Positions 15,468 through 26,246 are shown, counted from the stretch's first letter. The stretch is 51,887 nt of DNA from Moritella sp. PE36 (GCF_000170855.1 NZ_ABCQ01000030.1:1-51887), one strand, 5' to 3'. Translations and numbers: made by a program. Notes: a model not told the origin generated them from the letters alone.

Positions 15468-17747
15468 TTATTCAACAAGATCTCGGAACCATTCAAGGAC
15501 ACGCTTAACACCTTGATTGCAGCGTAATTCAATTTCAGGTTCATAACCACTCACAAAGGGGAGTGGAATAGAGTTAAGACAGCTACCCTGGCTACCTTGG
15601 CCGGTATCTTTATCCACCCAACCCACGGTAATATCTTTTGGTGGCAGATTCTGAATCGGTAATTCTGAACGTTGACGGAAAATTTCAGCCCATACACGTA
15701 ACGCACCACTCGAGCCTGTTAAACCAATCGAGGCATTATCATCACGTCCCATCCACACGACAGCCATCATGTCACCAGAAAACCCAGCAAACCAACTGTC
15801 TCTTAGATTATTGGTCGTGCCCGTTTTACCAGCAACTTCAAAATCAGGTAACAGCCACTGTAATGCTCTTGCCGAACCTTCATGGGTAACAGCCTGCATG
15901 GCATGACGCAGCATATACACCGAGCTTGCATCAAAACGTTTATCCACCGCTAATGGATAACTTTTCAACACAGTACCACCAGGCTCAACGACGGCACTAA
16001 TCGCTAATAAAGGAGTATAAAATCCATCTGCAGATAATGTCTGATACATCTGTGCCACAGAAATCGGTGACATATCCACAGCACCTAAAGTAATAGCGGG
16101 TAACTCAGGAATAGTTTGCTCAACACCCAAACGACGCAGTGTATCTGCGATCTTATCTAACCCCAATTCGTTACCTAAACGGGCTGTTGATTGATTGTAA
16201 GACTTAGCCAACGCTGTATATAACAGCACCTCACCGTGATCTTTTTTATCATAATTTTTAGGTGACCAAATATCGCCATTGGGCAGATTAAGGTTATATT
16301 CATCATCACTAATTAAAGTCGCTAGGTTATACTGCTGTGGTTGTTCTAAGGCGGTTAAATACACCGCTGGCTTTATTAACGAACCAACTTGACGTCTTGC
16401 ATCAATAGCACGGTTAAAACCAGCAAAACGCGCATTAACACCACCGACAATAGCAATCACCGCGCCTGTATTTGGCCGCGTTATAACAACAGCACCTTCA
16501 AGCTTAGCACTCAACCCATCACGCTTATGTCGAGCGATAGCTTTTGTTAAACTTGATTCCGCACTGCTTTGCACCAAGGGATCGAAATGGGTAAAAATAG
16601 ATAACCCATTTTCACTTAAATCTTCGACTTTATAATCGCGCTGTAATTGACGACGCACCAAATCAAGGTAAGCCGGGAATCGTTTCGTGCTACTTGCGGT
16701 TTGTTCTCCCATGCCGAGTGGCAGGGCTTTTGCTGCAGCCGCTAAATCTGCATCCAAACGACCTTCACGTACTGCGATATTCAGCACTAAGTCTCGGCGT
16801 TTAAGTGCCCGTTCAGGATTCCGCCATGGATTGTAATAACTTGCGCCACGCACGAGTGCAACCAATAACGCTTGTTTATCCAGTGACAGCTCAGCAAGTG
16901 GTGTTTTGAAATAATACTGGCTGGCCAAACCGAAGCCATGAATGGCTCGAGGTCCGTCTTGACCAAGGTAAATTTCGTTAATATAACCTTCTAAGATATC
17001 AACCTTGGAAAAATGAAATTCGAGCAGGATCGCCATCAAGGCTTCTTGGGCTTTGCGGCTTAAAGTACGTTCAGAACTGAGATAATAATTTTTAACTAGC
17101 TGCTGAGTCAGTGTAGACGCGCCTTGCGCAATGCCACCTTGCTTAATGTTCGCCACTAACGCACGAGCGATACCACGCAAAGAAATACCAAAGTGATCAT
17201 AAAAACCATCATCTTCAACCGCCACTAACATTGCTTGTAACGATTCCGGCACATCAGACAATTGTACTAATAGTCTATCTTCATTATGAGCAGGGTAGAT
17301 ACCACCAATCACGACAGGCTCTAAACGTAATAACGAGGCACGGTCATCAGTGTCAAGCTTCGCCACTAAGCCATTTTTCACTGTCAGTAAGATATTACGC
17401 GGCGGTTCTAAACCATCACTAAATTGAAAACCTGGGGTATAGATATGGACCTGATCATCTTGGATGTTTGCTTGTCCCGGTTTTGTTGGATAAGCCACAA
17501 ATTTGTAGCCCAACAAGCCAAGTTCGGTTTTCAAGTCGGCGACTGTTACGGCTGCACCTTCATATAACTCGAGCGGGCGCGCGTAAACCGTCGATGGTAC
17601 CGCCCATTGATTTTCATCAAAAGTAGAACGAATAATCACATCTAAATAAATCATGACTGCGATGCCGATCAACACCGGGATCAATAATAACGTCCACCAT
17701 AAACCTTTGCGACTTTTGTTGTTATCGCCTTTTAATGTCTTACTCAC
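15468..17747 (-). CDS. mrcB: Penicillin-binding protein 1b, bifunctional transglycosylase/transpeptidase
   Basis: A bitopic inner-membrane peptidoglycan synthase. A GTG start at 17747 (759 residues) is chosen because GAGGAGAG sits directly upstream; the longer frame begins at a TTG at 17783. After a short cytoplasmic tail and one TM segment come a UB2H-like region, the GT51 transglycosylase (catalytic Glu in VEDDGFYDHFGI, then GASTLTQQLVKN) and the transpeptidase with SxxK in GSLIKPAVYL, SxN in SYNQST and KTG in AGKTGTTNNLRDSW. The TPR lipoprotein follows 56 bp downstream. It is divergent from the outer-membrane barrel gene. Confidence 0.96.
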   Translation of the reverse strand: MSKTLKGDNNKSRKGLWWTLLLIPVLIGIAVMIYLDVIIRSTFDENQWAVPSTVYARPLELYEGAAVTVADLKTELGLLGYKFVAYPTKPGQANIQDDQVHIYTPGFQFSDGLEPPRNILLTVKNGLVAKLDTDDRASLLRLEPVVIGGIYPAHNEDRLLVQLSDVPESLQAMLVAVEDDGFYDHFGISLRGIARALVANIKQGGIAQGASTLTQQLVKNYYLSSERTLSRKAQEALMAILLEFHFSKVDILEGYINEIYLGQDGPRAIHGFGLASQYYFKTPLAELSLDKQALLVALVRGASYYNPWRNPERALKRRDLVLNIAVREGRLDADLAAAAKALPLGMGEQTASSTKRFPAYLDLVRRQLQRDYKVEDLSENGLSIFTHFDPLVQSSAESSLTKAIARHKRDGLSAKLEGAVVITRPNTGAVIAIVGGVNARFAGFNRAIDARRQVGSLIKPAVYLTALEQPQQYNLATLISDDEYNLNLPNGDIWSPKNYDKKDHGEVLLYTALAKSYNQSTARLGNELGLDKIADTLRRLGVEQTIPELPAITLGAVDMSPISVAQMYQTLSADGFYTPLLAISAVVEPGGTVLKSYPLAVDKRFDASSVYMLRHAMQAVTHEGSARALQWLLPDFEVAGKTGTTNNLRDSWFAGFSGDMMAVVWMGRDDNASIGLTGSSGALRVWAEIFRQRSELPIQNLPPKDITVGWVDKDTGQGSQGSCLNSIPLPFVSGYEPEIELRCNQGVKRVLEWFRDLVE

Positions 17748-18187
17748 AAGCTCTCCTCGTTGCCATCCCGCCGTAAACGCCAACAGATTTTAATCTATAA
17801 CTCAATTCGGATCATATCACAGTAAATAAACACCAAACGATATTAGCCTTCAATTCACCATGGTTTAATAAAATACAAAATAATACTTTAAAATCAGTAT
17901 TTAACAGCTGTATTCATCAAATAATTTTATTTGAATATGTCGATAAATAAATACGATTAACCCCACTTCGACCACTTTAGAATAAAAACCCATGTAGTTA
18001 TATTACAAAATAACCATTTTTCAATACGAGATCTGCTATTACGTATCGAATACAGTGGATAAATATCGTTAAAATTGGCTTATTACTTAGATTCTAGACT
18101 GAGAATTAGTTCATATTATAGCGAAATCAGCTGTTAAGACTATGATTAAAAAAACACGTCATAGTTCACATAAATCAAGGATCCACG
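17748..18187. other. Divergent intergenic region mrcB / outer-membrane barrel gene
   Basis: About 440 bp of AT-rich DNA without a convincing gene or strong hairpin. It must hold the two divergent promoters; AAGGA (about 18176-18180) is the Shine-Dalgarno of the plus-strand gene. Confidence 0.5.
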
Positions 18188-18676
18188 ATGAAAATATTAA
18201 TCCCTCTCGTTTTATCACTCGGTTCAATTGTAGCAACCCCCGCCCTAGCTGGCGACAAGACATCAGGTGACGTCGATTTTTACCTTGGTGCTAAAACTGG
18301 TTATATATATACTGCATTTGACGAACTCGACCCAAAAGTTCCCGCTACTTTTATGATTGGAATTCAAAAAAGTGGCTTCGGATTAGAATTTGAAGGTACT
18401 TTTGTCGATATGGATGAGAACAATATTGATTTTGAATACGAATCTTACGCTATCTACGCAGCCTATCGAACACCGGGTCAATTTTACGCCAAATTAAGAG
18501 CTGGTTATTTAGAAGAAACATTAAAATCAAATACGCAGAAATGGGAAGACGACGGTTTTTCTGGCGGTGTACTATTTGGTATTGAGCTCAGCGACGCATT
18601 TACGATAGAAGCAGGCTATACCGTGATTGAAGCTGATTTAAAATATTTTAGTTTAGGCGGGAATGTTCATTTCTGA
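18188..18676 (+). CDS. Small outer-membrane beta-barrel protein
   Basis: A 162-residue protein with a signal peptide (cleavage after ALA, residue 21) and about eight amphipathic strands (VDFYLGAKTGYIYTAF, FMIGIQKSGFGLEFEGTFVD, SYAIYAAYRT, FYAKLRAGYLEET). It ends in a C-terminal Phe (LGGNVHF), the usual signal for barrel assembly. It is OmpA/OmpX-like in size, with acidic loops. The function is unknown. It stands alone with a terminator directly after. Confidence 0.8.
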   Translation: MKILIPLVLSLGSIVATPALAGDKTSGDVDFYLGAKTGYIYTAFDELDPKVPATFMIGIQKSGFGLEFEGTFVDMDENNIDFEYESYAIYAAYRTPGQFYAKLRAGYLEETLKSNTQKWEDDGFSGGVLFGIELSDAFTIEAGYTVIEADLKYFSLGGNVHF

Positions 18677-18679
18677 CAA

Positions 18680-18712
18680 AAAGGGATAGTCAATTGCTTG
18701 AGCTATCCCTTT
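18680..18712. terminator. Bidirectional terminator
   Basis: A perfect 10-bp stem, AAAGGGATAG (18680-18689) against CTATCCCTTT (18703-18712), lies between the convergent barrel and MFS genes, with A-rich and T-rich edges suited to both directions. Confidence 0.8.
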
Positions 18713-18737
18713 GACACAAATTGTTAAGCGCTAATGA

Positions 18738-19964
18738 TTAAGCTTTAGCGGCTTTTAATTTGCCTTCTTCTTTCGCTAAGACAGCTGCTTTATCAACAGG
18801 CTTAGTAAAGAATGCAATCACAGTAACAGCCAGTAATAATGCCGCGAAAGCAAAATAAGTATTGTTAGTTGAACCTGCAACAGTCGCTAAGAAACCACCG
18901 AAGAAACCTGATACACCCCATGAAGAATAAAGGATACCGAAGTTAGTGCCGTAATTTTTTAGACCATAGTTATCAGCAGTAATCGTTGGGAATACACTTA
19001 ATAGTGCACCGTATGACATCGCACCAATTGCAATCGCTACCATAAGAGGCATTTGCGTTGTAATGGTAGTGAAGAACGCCATGTTACCCGCTTGCAGTAA
19101 GAATACTAAAGCAAGAGTATTAACACGGCCAATCTTATCAGAAATTAAACCACCTATAACACGACCACCAGTATTAAAGATAGCAAGTAAAACAACACTG
19201 AATGCAATTTGCTCTGATGTCAGACCAATTGATTTACTGATGTTACCAATACTACCAATAAGCATGATACCTGCAGCAGCTGAAACCAAGAACATTACCC
19301 ATAATTGGTAAAATTGACGGGTTTTCAGCATTTGTTGCCAAGTAAGGTTGATATCATCGCTTGACGCTGCCGCTTTCGCTTCAGATACATCAGCAACATA
19401 ACCAGCAGGAGGCGCAACTAACAGAGATGCTAATGGGATTGCGATAGCTAATAGACCCGCACCTAATATTTTGAATGTATCGTAGATACCGTAGCTTTCA
19501 ATCAGGCTTGTAGACAATGGCGCTAGGTATACAGAAGCAAGTCCGAAACCACCAGCAGTTAGACCACTTACTAAACCTTTCTTACCTTTAGGCCACCATT
19601 TCATTGCACTTGGGCTAATACATGCGTATGAGAAACCAATACCGGCACCAACAATACCACCAAAGGTAAATTCAAGTTCAGCTAAAGTCGTAGTGTAACC
19701 TGAAGCAATAAGACCAAGACCAACTAGCGTCACACCAAGCATGGCCACTTTTTTAGGACCAATCTTGTCTTGTAAGATACCAGCAATAAGTAAACAAGTA
19801 GCAAATGTGAAAACAGCAATTTTATACGGTGATTTTACATCTGCAGCATCAACGTTTAACGCTTCTGCTAGAGGTACAGTGAAAACACCCCATGCGTATA
19901 GGATACCGATGGTTAAGTTTATGCCGATGCCAGCTAATAGGATTTGCAGTGGTTTATTACTCAT
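18738..19964 (-). CDS. MFS transporter, OFA (oxalate/formate antiporter) type
   Basis: A 408-residue carrier with 12 predicted membrane segments. Family marks are NLTIGILYAWGVFTVPL in the first helix, ILQDKIGPKKVAMLG as the MFS loop 2-3 motif, the central GAGIGFSYACISPSAMKWWP with KGLVSGLTAGGFGL, and the repeated loop GGRVIGGLISDKIGRVNTL. These match the OFA group (OxlT-like), which moves small monocarboxylates or dicarboxylates. In marine relatives such carriers often handle pyruvate-type acids, but the substrate cannot be read here. It is monocistronic between two terminators. Confidence 0.9.
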   Translation of the reverse strand: MSNKPLQILLAGIGINLTIGILYAWGVFTVPLAEALNVDAADVKSPYKIAVFTFATCLLIAGILQDKIGPKKVAMLGVTLVGLGLIASGYTTTLAELEFTFGGIVGAGIGFSYACISPSAMKWWPKGKKGLVSGLTAGGFGLASVYLAPLSTSLIESYGIYDTFKILGAGLLAIAIPLASLLVAPPAGYVADVSEAKAAASSDDINLTWQQMLKTRQFYQLWVMFLVSAAAGIMLIGSIGNISKSIGLTSEQIAFSVVLLAIFNTGGRVIGGLISDKIGRVNTLALVFLLQAGNMAFFTTITTQMPLMVAIAIGAMSYGALLSVFPTITADNYGLKNYGTNFGILYSSWGVSGFFGGFLATVAGSTNNTYFAFAALLLAVTVIAFFTKPVDKAAVLAKEEGKLKAAKA

Positions 19965-20369
19965 TATTGCCTCAAAATTACAAAGATTGCGGCAATTTAC
20001 ACGTTTTGTGATCTAGGTACAACTTTTAATTTAAAATATCTTATTTTTGTTGATATAAAACATAAACAGAACGGGCTGTCACAGGTTGAATTCTACATAG
20101 TAGCTGTTATTTGCAGCTAAACAGACCAAAATAAGCCAAATATGTAATATATTAATAACACCAGATCTTTAGCTTTTATTATACTCACCCTATTTATGTA
20201 CACTGATTCATCATATCGCACAAATTGGCAACTTCTTTTATAGCGAGAATGATTGCAGAATCGAACTCATTCTAATTCAATACTAAATCCCAGAAACAAA
20301 AATGAGTGCCGAAGCACTCATTTCATTATTCGCTATATAACTGGTTTGTCATTAATCATCGAGTAAAGA
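19965..20369. other. Intergenic region between MFS and aspC genes
   Basis: About 405 bp. It holds the upstream region of the MFS gene and, at 20300-20323, the aspC terminator. No other gene-like or repeated structure was seen. Confidence 0.5.
20300..20323 (-). terminator. Terminator of aspC
   Basis: Read on the minus strand: a 10-bp perfect stem (AAATGAGTGC/GCACTCATTT) closed by a TTCG tetraloop and followed by TTTTTGTTTC. Confidence 0.92.
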
Positions 20370-21560
20370 TTAAAGTACCGCTGCAAGCGCTTTACATAGC
20401 GGTTGCATGTTGTTTTTAGTCATACCAGCAACGCTGATACGGCCAGAACCAACGATATAAACAGCATGCTCATCTTTCAATGTCGCCACTTGTTCTTTAG
20501 TAAGACCCGAGAACGAGAACATACCATTTTGACGAGTAATAAAGCTATAGTCGCCAGTCACTCCCATTTCAGCAAGTGTTGCTACAAATAGCTCACGCAT
20601 TTCGTGAATACGTACACGCATTTCAGCTACTTCTGCAATCCATTGTTTACGTAATACTTCATCATCAAGAATAATTGCAACAACTGCCGCACCATGTGCA
20701 GGTGGGTTTGAATAGTTGGCACGAATACCTGATTTAATTTGACTAAATGCCGCAGCAGCAACATCTTTATCTTTCGCTACAAGCGTTAAACCGCCAACAC
20801 GTTCGTTGTATAAACCAAAGTTTTTAGAGAATGAGTTAGCAACTAATAGCTCTTCACAATGCTCTGTGAATACACGTAGACCAGCCGCATCTTCTTCAAC
20901 ACCTGTTGCAAAACCTTGGTATGCAAAATCAAACAGTGGTAATAACTTTTTGTTCGCGCATAACTGCGCAAGTGTAGTCCACTGTTCAAGCGTAGGATCA
21001 ATACCTGTTGGGTTATGGCAGCAACCATGGAAAAGAACCACGTCACCCGCTTCAGCTTCAGCTAAAGAGGCTAACATCGCATTAAAATCTAAGTCGCGTG
21101 TTTCTGCGTTATAATAAGCATACTGCTTAACTTCTAGGCCCGCAGTATTAAACACATTACCGTGATTTGCCCATGTTGGGTTACTTACCCAAATACGATC
21201 ACTGGTTAAATGACTTTTGATAAAATCTGCAGCTGTACGTAGTGCACCAGTACCACCCGGTGCTTGTGCTGTAATTGCACGTTGCTGAGTTACAACCTCG
21301 CTATCGGCACCAAATAATAGTTTTTGTACTGCAGACGCATAGGATTTATGGCCTTCAATACTCAAATAACTTTTACTTTTCTCTTCATTAATTAGCTTTT
21401 GCTCTGCTAATTTAACTGATTTTAGGATAGGAGTTTGGCCGGTTTCATCTTTATAAATACCCACACCTAAATTGATTTTTTCGGCACGTGGATCTTTAGC
21501 AAATTCTTCTGTTAAACCTAAGATTGGATCTGCTGCTGCTGTAACGATTTTCTCAAACAT
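20370..21560 (-). CDS. aspC: Aspartate/aromatic aminotransferase
   Basis: A 396-residue PLP enzyme interconverting aspartate and oxaloacetate with 2-oxoglutarate, and probably also acting on aromatic amino acids. It is close to E. coli AspC end to end: ADPILGL at the N-terminus, [36 protein letters not shown], the PLP lysine in [16 protein letters not shown], and the C-terminal [15 protein letters not shown] with the substrate-binding Arg in SGRISVAGM. The length is normal. It is monocistronic, with its own terminator. Confidence 0.95.
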   Translation of the reverse strand: MFEKIVTAAADPILGLTEEFAKDPRAEKINLGVGIYKDETGQTPILKSVKLAEQKLINEEKSKSYLSIEGHKSYASAVQKLLFGADSEVVTQQRAITAQAPGGTGALRTAADFIKSHLTSDRIWVSNPTWANHGNVFNTAGLEVKQYAYYNAETRDLDFNAMLASLAEAEAGDVVLFHGCCHNPTGIDPTLEQWTTLAQLCANKKLLPLFDFAYQGFATGVEEDAAGLRVFTEHCEELLVANSFSKNFGLYNERVGGLTLVAKDKDVAAAAFSQIKSGIRANYSNPPAHGAAVVAIILDDEVLRKQWIAEVAEMRVRIHEMRELFVATLAEMGVTGDYSFITRQNGMFSFSGLTKEQVATLKDEHAVYIVGSGRISVAGMTKNNMQPLCKALAAVL

Positions 21561-21712
21561 GGTATTCCCTATCTGTTTGTAATTAAACTACGTATTAAAC
21601 CTAAGATTTGACTTATTTATACCATCACAACTCCTAAATTCATAGCAATGTGACGAAAAAATAACAGAGATATGATAAATAAATTCAGTGATGAATCATC
21701 CCTTATTTGAAA

Positions 21713-21739
21713 ACAAAAAAAGGAGCCTTTCGGCTCCTT
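21713..21739 (-). terminator. Terminator of the pntAB operon
   Basis: Minus-strand reading: AAGGAGCC-GAAA-GGCTCCTT (21739-21720) with a GAAA tetraloop, followed by a run of Ts (TTTTTTGTTTTC). Confidence 0.93.
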
Positions 21740-21786
21740 CAATCTTCAAAGAATCTTGTATCATTTAACCGATACTGACAGCGCAA

Positions 21787-23322
21787 TTACATTGCTTTGA
21801 AGATTTCTTCTACACTTTCTTTGGCATCACCAAATAGCATAGTTGTATTCTCTTTGAAGAATAATGGGTTTTGAACACCAGCATAACCAGTCGCCATACT
21901 ACGTTTGAACACAACAACATTTTTTGCATTCCATACTTCGAGTACCGGCATACCTGAGATTGGCGAGTTTTCTTCTTTCGCTGCTGGGTTAACCGTATCA
22001 TTCGCACCGATTACAAGTACGGTATCAGTGTCGTTGAAATCTGCGTTGATCTCATCCATTTCTAATACGATATCGTAAGGTACTTTTGCTTCAGCAAGTA
22101 ATACGTTCATGTGACCAGGTAAACGACCCGCTACAGGGTGAATACCAAAACGTACATCAACACCCGCATCACGCAATTTCTTGGTGATTGCGAATACAGG
22201 ATACTGTGCTTGCGCAACAGCCATACCATACCCTGGAGTGATGATTACACGCTTAGAGCCCATTAGCATTTCAGCTACTTCAGCTGCAGATGTTTCAACG
22301 TGAACACCTTGCTCTTCATCACCTGTTGGCGCAATAACATCGTTACCGAAGCCGCCTGCAATAACAGAGATAAACGAACGGTTCATCGCTTTACACATTA
22401 CATAACTTAAGATTGCACCAGAAGAACCAACTAACGCACCCGTTACGATCAATAGGTCATTACCTAAGATCAAACCTGTTGCCGCACCGGCCCAACCAGA
22501 GTAAGAGTTAAGCATAGATACAACCACTGGCATATCTGCGCCACCAATTGATAGTACTAAATGCGCACCAAATACAATTGCGATAAGACTCATTAATACT
22601 AATGCTGTCGTGTTGCCTTCAAACCCAGCACCAACAAACGAGAACATCAGATAAATCGTAGCAAGTAATGCAACTAAGTTCATTTTATGGCGGTGTGGTA
22701 GCATTAACGCGCTCGATTTAACACGGCCGTTTAGTTTACCCCAAGCGATTAATGAACCAACAAATGTCACGATACCGATAAACACGCCTAAAAAGATCAG
22801 TGTTAAGTGGATGCTTAACATGACTGGCTCTGTAATACCGTGTTCGATATAACTGTTGTAACCGATAAGTACCGCGGCTAAACCACCGAAGCTGTTTAGG
22901 ATCGCAACCATTTCTGGCATTTCAGTCATGCCGATTTTGTTTGCCCAGCGTACACCAAATGCACCACCAGCAAGCATAGCAGCAATGATATAGCCGACAT
23001 TTGTTACGTCACTACTAAATAATGTTGCAACAACCGCTACAACCATACCCAGAATACCGACATAAATACCTCTCTGCGCAGTTTCTTGCTTTGACAACGC
23101 AGCAAGAGCAAGTACAAACAGTACCGCTGCAGCGATATATGCTGCTTCTAAAATACTTTTACCACTCGTTGCGACTGCAACTTCCTGTACCACGTTAACA
23201 GTAACAGGTGCTTGTTCTGCAACTGTGATCTGTGCCAATTGCGCGGCTTGTGTTGCTGCATCTACCGCTGCTTGCGCAGCATTGATAGCATTTTGTGCAG
23301 CTTCAATTGATTCTTGAGACAT
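21787..23322 (-). CDS. pntB: NAD(P) transhydrogenase subunit beta, with an N-terminal extension
   Basis: Beta subunit of the proton-pumping transhydrogenase that makes NADPH from NADH. The family body starts near residue 53 ([27 protein letters not shown]) with about nine membrane segments, followed by the NADP-binding domain III ([52 protein letters not shown]). At 511 residues it is about 50 longer than E. coli PntB (462). The extra N-terminus is Ala/Gln-rich and probably helical ([20 protein letters not shown]). Its start looks real, with AAGGA 9 bp upstream of the ATG, 12 bp after pntA. Confidence 0.95.
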   Translation of the reverse strand: MSQESIEAAQNAINAAQAAVDAATQAAQLAQITVAEQAPVTVNVVQEVAVATSGKSILEAAYIAAAVLFVLALAALSKQETAQRGIYVGILGMVVAVVATLFSSDVTNVGYIIAAMLAGGAFGVRWANKIGMTEMPEMVAILNSFGGLAAVLIGYNSYIEHGITEPVMLSIHLTLIFLGVFIGIVTFVGSLIAWGKLNGRVKSSALMLPHRHKMNLVALLATIYLMFSFVGAGFEGNTTALVLMSLIAIVFGAHLVLSIGGADMPVVVSMLNSYSGWAGAATGLILGNDLLIVTGALVGSSGAILSYVMCKAMNRSFISVIAGGFGNDVIAPTGDEEQGVHVETSAAEVAEMLMGSKRVIITPGYGMAVAQAQYPVFAITKKLRDAGVDVRFGIHPVAGRLPGHMNVLLAEAKVPYDIVLEMDEINADFNDTDTVLVIGANDTVNPAAKEENSPISGMPVLEVWNAKNVVVFKRSMATGYAGVQNPLFFKENTTMLFGDAKESVEEIFKAM

Positions 23323-23334
23323 TATAAAAAATCC

Positions 23335-24879
23335 TTATTTACGGAACATTTTCAGCATACGCTCAGTAACGGCAAAACCACCGGCGATGTTGATAGTGGC
23401 AATAAATGTGCCGAGGAATGCGAGCAAGGTTACAAGACCACTCTCTGCGCCCATTTGGAAGAAAGCACCAAGAATAACAATACCTGAAATAGCATTAGTT
23501 ACACTCATCAGCGGCGTATGTAATGACGCTGCCACATCCCAAATCAGGTAATAACCAATCACACAAGCCAGTGCGAATACCATTAAGTGATTTAAGAATT
23601 CAGCAGGAACATAACTTGCTAGCGCTGAATATGCCCAGATACCGCCACCGGCTAATAACGCCTTGTAGATACCCGTTTTTTTCTTTTCAGGTTTAGCTGG
23701 CGCTTCTTTCACTTCTTCTTTTTTCGCAGCTTGAGGTGCAGCTGAAACTTGAATCGGTGGCGCAGGCCAAGTAATTTCACCGTCTTTAATTACCGTTACA
23801 CCACGTTGAACAACATCATCAAAATTGATGATCATTTCACCGTCTTTTTCTGGTGTAAGTAATTTAAGCAAGTTAACTAAGTTGGTACCGTAAAGCTGTG
23901 ATGCTTGTGCTGGTAGACGACGTGCCATTTCGTTATAACCGATGACTTTAACGCCACCATCAGTGGTAATAACTTTATCAACGACACTTGGTTCAACGTT
24001 ACCGCCATTCACAGCGGCTAAATCGACAATCACACTACCCGCTTTCATTGCATCAACCATTTCTTGGCTAATTAGGCGTGGTGCAGGACGACCAGGAATT
24101 AATGCCGTGGTAATGATGATATCAGCATCAGCAACTTGCTCAGCAAGCATCTTCTGCTCTTGAGCTTTATAGTCTTCGCTCATTACTTTCGCATAACCGT
24201 CGCCAGAACCAGCTGATTCTTCAAAATCAACCTCTAAGAACTCAGCACCCAAACTGGTGATCTGTTCTTTAACTTCAGGACGTGTATCGTACGCACGAAC
24301 AATCGCACCTAAGCTACCCGCAGCGCCTACGGCAGAAAGGCCAGCAACACCAGCACCAATAATCAGTACTTTTGCAGGTGGTACTTTACCAGCGGCGGTA
24401 ATTTGACCGGTAAAGAAACGGCCAAATTCATTTGCTGCTTCGATTACCGCACGGTAACCAGCGATATTAGCCATTGAGCTTAATGCATCAAGTGACTGTG
24501 AACGTGAAATACGCGGCACTGAGTCCATTGCTAAAACGTTAATGTCACGTTTTGCAAGCTTCTCTAGAAGTTCTTCATTTTGAGCTGGCCAAATGAAGCT
24601 GATTAATGAAGTGCCTTTTTGTAATAACTTAATTTCTTTGTCATTTGCTGGTGCATTAACTTTTAGTACAATATCAGAAGCCCAAACTTGTTTGGTATCT
24701 TCCGAAATTGTTGCTCCAGCCGCTTCAAAAGTAGCGTCATTAAAATTAGCTAGTTGACCTGCGTTGCTTTCAACCAACACAGAAAAACCTAATTTCTGTA
24801 ACTGCTCAACAGTTGCTGGTGTGGCAGCAACTCGAGTTTCACCTTTGAGGCTCTCTCTTGGTATACCTATTTGCATCAT
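23335..24879 (-). CDS. pntA: NAD(P) transhydrogenase subunit alpha
   Basis: A 514-residue subunit with an NAD-binding domain I ([21 protein letters not shown] at the N-terminus; Rossmann [32 protein letters not shown]) and four C-terminal membrane helices ([13 protein letters not shown] to [13 protein letters not shown]). A Lys/Ala/Pro/Glu linker ([16 protein letters not shown]) joins them. Two adjacent ATGs can serve as start; AGGAA precedes both. It is the first gene of the pntAB operon. Confidence 0.96.
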   Translation of the reverse strand: MMQIGIPRESLKGETRVAATPATVEQLQKLGFSVLVESNAGQLANFNDATFEAAGATISEDTKQVWASDIVLKVNAPANDKEIKLLQKGTSLISFIWPAQNEELLEKLAKRDINVLAMDSVPRISRSQSLDALSSMANIAGYRAVIEAANEFGRFFTGQITAAGKVPPAKVLIIGAGVAGLSAVGAAGSLGAIVRAYDTRPEVKEQITSLGAEFLEVDFEESAGSGDGYAKVMSEDYKAQEQKMLAEQVADADIIITTALIPGRPAPRLISQEMVDAMKAGSVIVDLAAVNGGNVEPSVVDKVITTDGGVKVIGYNEMARRLPAQASQLYGTNLVNLLKLLTPEKDGEMIINFDDVVQRGVTVIKDGEITWPAPPIQVSAAPQAAKKEEVKEAPAKPEKKKTGIYKALLAGGGIWAYSALASYVPAEFLNHLMVFALACVIGYYLIWDVAASLHTPLMSVTNAISGIVILGAFFQMGAESGLVTLLAFLGTFIATINIAGGFAVTERMLKMFRK

Positions 24880-25170
24880 CTGTTCCTGTCTGTTTCAACA
24901 TCAAAGATAAAATACTACGTTCCATGTGTATCTCATATAGCATGAGGTACGGAGAAGCATAAGTACAAAGTATCGGATTCAAACCATTCATAATAAAAAT
25001 GAAATGGGTTATTTGTCACTAACGATTGTTCACAAAAATGTGACTTAACGCAACAACAATTTATTTGACCTTACCGCATTTCAAATGGAATTTGGAATCT
25101 AAAATGTGGATTAAAAGTAAAATAGATCATTATCCATGTCGGATTAAAGCATCTTTGAAGTGTGGTTGAC

Positions 25171-25192
25171 AAGATTAAATTGGTTTAATCTT
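25171..25192. promoter_or_regulatory. 9-bp inverted repeat overlapping a TTGACA box
   Basis: AAGATTAAA-TTGG-TTTAATCTT is a perfect inverted repeat that begins at the last base of TTGACA (25166-25171), as an operator over a promoter would. No clear -10 box at the right spacing and no downstream plus-strand gene were found, so its role is open. Confidence 0.4.
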
Positions 25193-25260
25193 CAATGATT
25201 TACATGACTAAGCAAAGAAGGTTTCGTTTGAAATGGTAGACGATATCGAAAGGCTATAAA

Positions 25261-25333
25261 ATGAAAAAATGACACAGTGAAATAAAAAAACATATGTTGT
25301 TACTTTTTATTATAAAGTGTCATTTTTTTACAT
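25261..25333. repeat. Large near-palindromic AT-rich hairpin
   Basis: The outer arms AAAAAATGACAC (25264-25275) and GTGTCATTTTTT (25317-25328) are perfect complements. Inside are AATAAAAA against TTTTTATT, and a central AACATATGTT palindrome, so nearly all of the 73 bp can fold back. It is far from any gene end, so it is not an obvious terminator. Confidence 0.7.
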
Positions 25334-25518
25334 TTTATCGTTTTTGTTGGTAATTGATGGCTAATTTTACAGCTGCATAGGTTAATTTTTAGTTACAAAA
25401 AATAGAGATTCCACAATAAAACGGTTGTTTAAATGATGATTAATCAGCTATAGCTATCAAATCAAATGGTTTTACATATCAAACAGTGAAAACTGGCTCT
25501 GTAATTCCGTCACGATTC

Positions 25519-25974
25519 CTACACCATTAACGTTATATTTGCTGATCCTTCTAACTGTTTATCCTTAAACAGCAATAATGAATGAATATTACTGTCATAA
25601 CTGGCCACAGAGAACAATTCGATATGATGATGTGGTGACTCTATATTCATCCGTAAAAAACCATTATGGATATGCCACTCGCCATGGAATTGCTCACTCA
25701 TAAACAAAGGGCATAAGACCGCATCACGAGTTTGTAAACAGTCTAATTTAGCCGCTTGACCACAGTACGTTGTTTCTAGCCAATGAGAGTTCGCAACTTC
25801 AGGGTAGTCAAAGTCACGCTTACCCGCCTCCCACAAAATATACTCGCCAGAAGTACGAATAAAACGCGCTTCTTCGTCAGAAATATCAAGCACGGATTCA
25901 GACGCTAGTTCGCCTTGAGTTTCAAATTGATATAACAAGATTAATTTATCAGTTTCAGTTATCTGACCAAGCAT
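25519..25974 (-). CDS. Hypothetical protein
   Basis: I do not recognise this protein. From the ATG at 25974 it has 151 residues, beginning MLGQITETDKLILLYQFE; an upstream GTG at 26049 and ATG at 26037 in the same frame would add 25 or 21 residues of aromatic, partly hydrophobic sequence that does not look like a classical signal peptide. The composition is mixed beta and acidic, with His pairs (SPHHHIEL, GEWHIHNGF) and two cysteines in CGQAAKLDC. There is no signal peptide and no membrane segment from the preferred start. It stands alone, divergent from the two-component genes. Confidence 0.55.
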   Translation of the reverse strand: MLGQITETDKLILLYQFETQGELASESVLDISDEEARFIRTSGEYILWEAGKRDFDYPEVANSHWLETTYCGQAAKLDCLQTRDAVLCPLFMSEQFHGEWHIHNGFLRMNIESPHHHIELFSVASYDSNIHSLLLFKDKQLEGSANITLMV

Positions 25975-26246
25975 GCTGTTACACTCTATTTGCGGGGGGT
26001 TATAATGTAACGGTAGCCAATATAAATAAAAATGCATGAATAAACTCACAGATGTATGATATCAATACAAGCAGTTGCAAAAAAACCAACATAGATCGCA
26101 GTTAACAAGGCTAATATGCCCTGTTTTTTACAGTTGCCATACTATCTATATACATAAATAGTTATCAACATGCTGTAATAGATAAATGCACTGCAATACG
26201 ATAAATAAAAATATATCAAGATGACGTAAGAGATAAAAGGACACAT

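Larger units (their letters stand above)
24880..25518. other. Long AT-rich intergenic region upstream of pntA
   Basis: About 640 bp with no gene-like frame. It holds three inverted repeats: TCACA-AAAA-TGTGA (25030-25043), the 9-bp repeat at 25171-25192 next to a TTGACA, and the large hairpin at 25261-25333. The pntA promoter must lie at its left end. Confidence 0.6.

Noticed and set aside
17748-17783. Longer mrcB start at a TTG
   Set aside because: The ribosome site GAGGAGAG lies inside that extension and serves the GTG at 17747.
25030-25043. CRP site in the pntA upstream region
   Set aside because: The order is TCACA-N4-TGTGA, the reverse of the TGTGA-N6-TCACA arrangement CRP needs.
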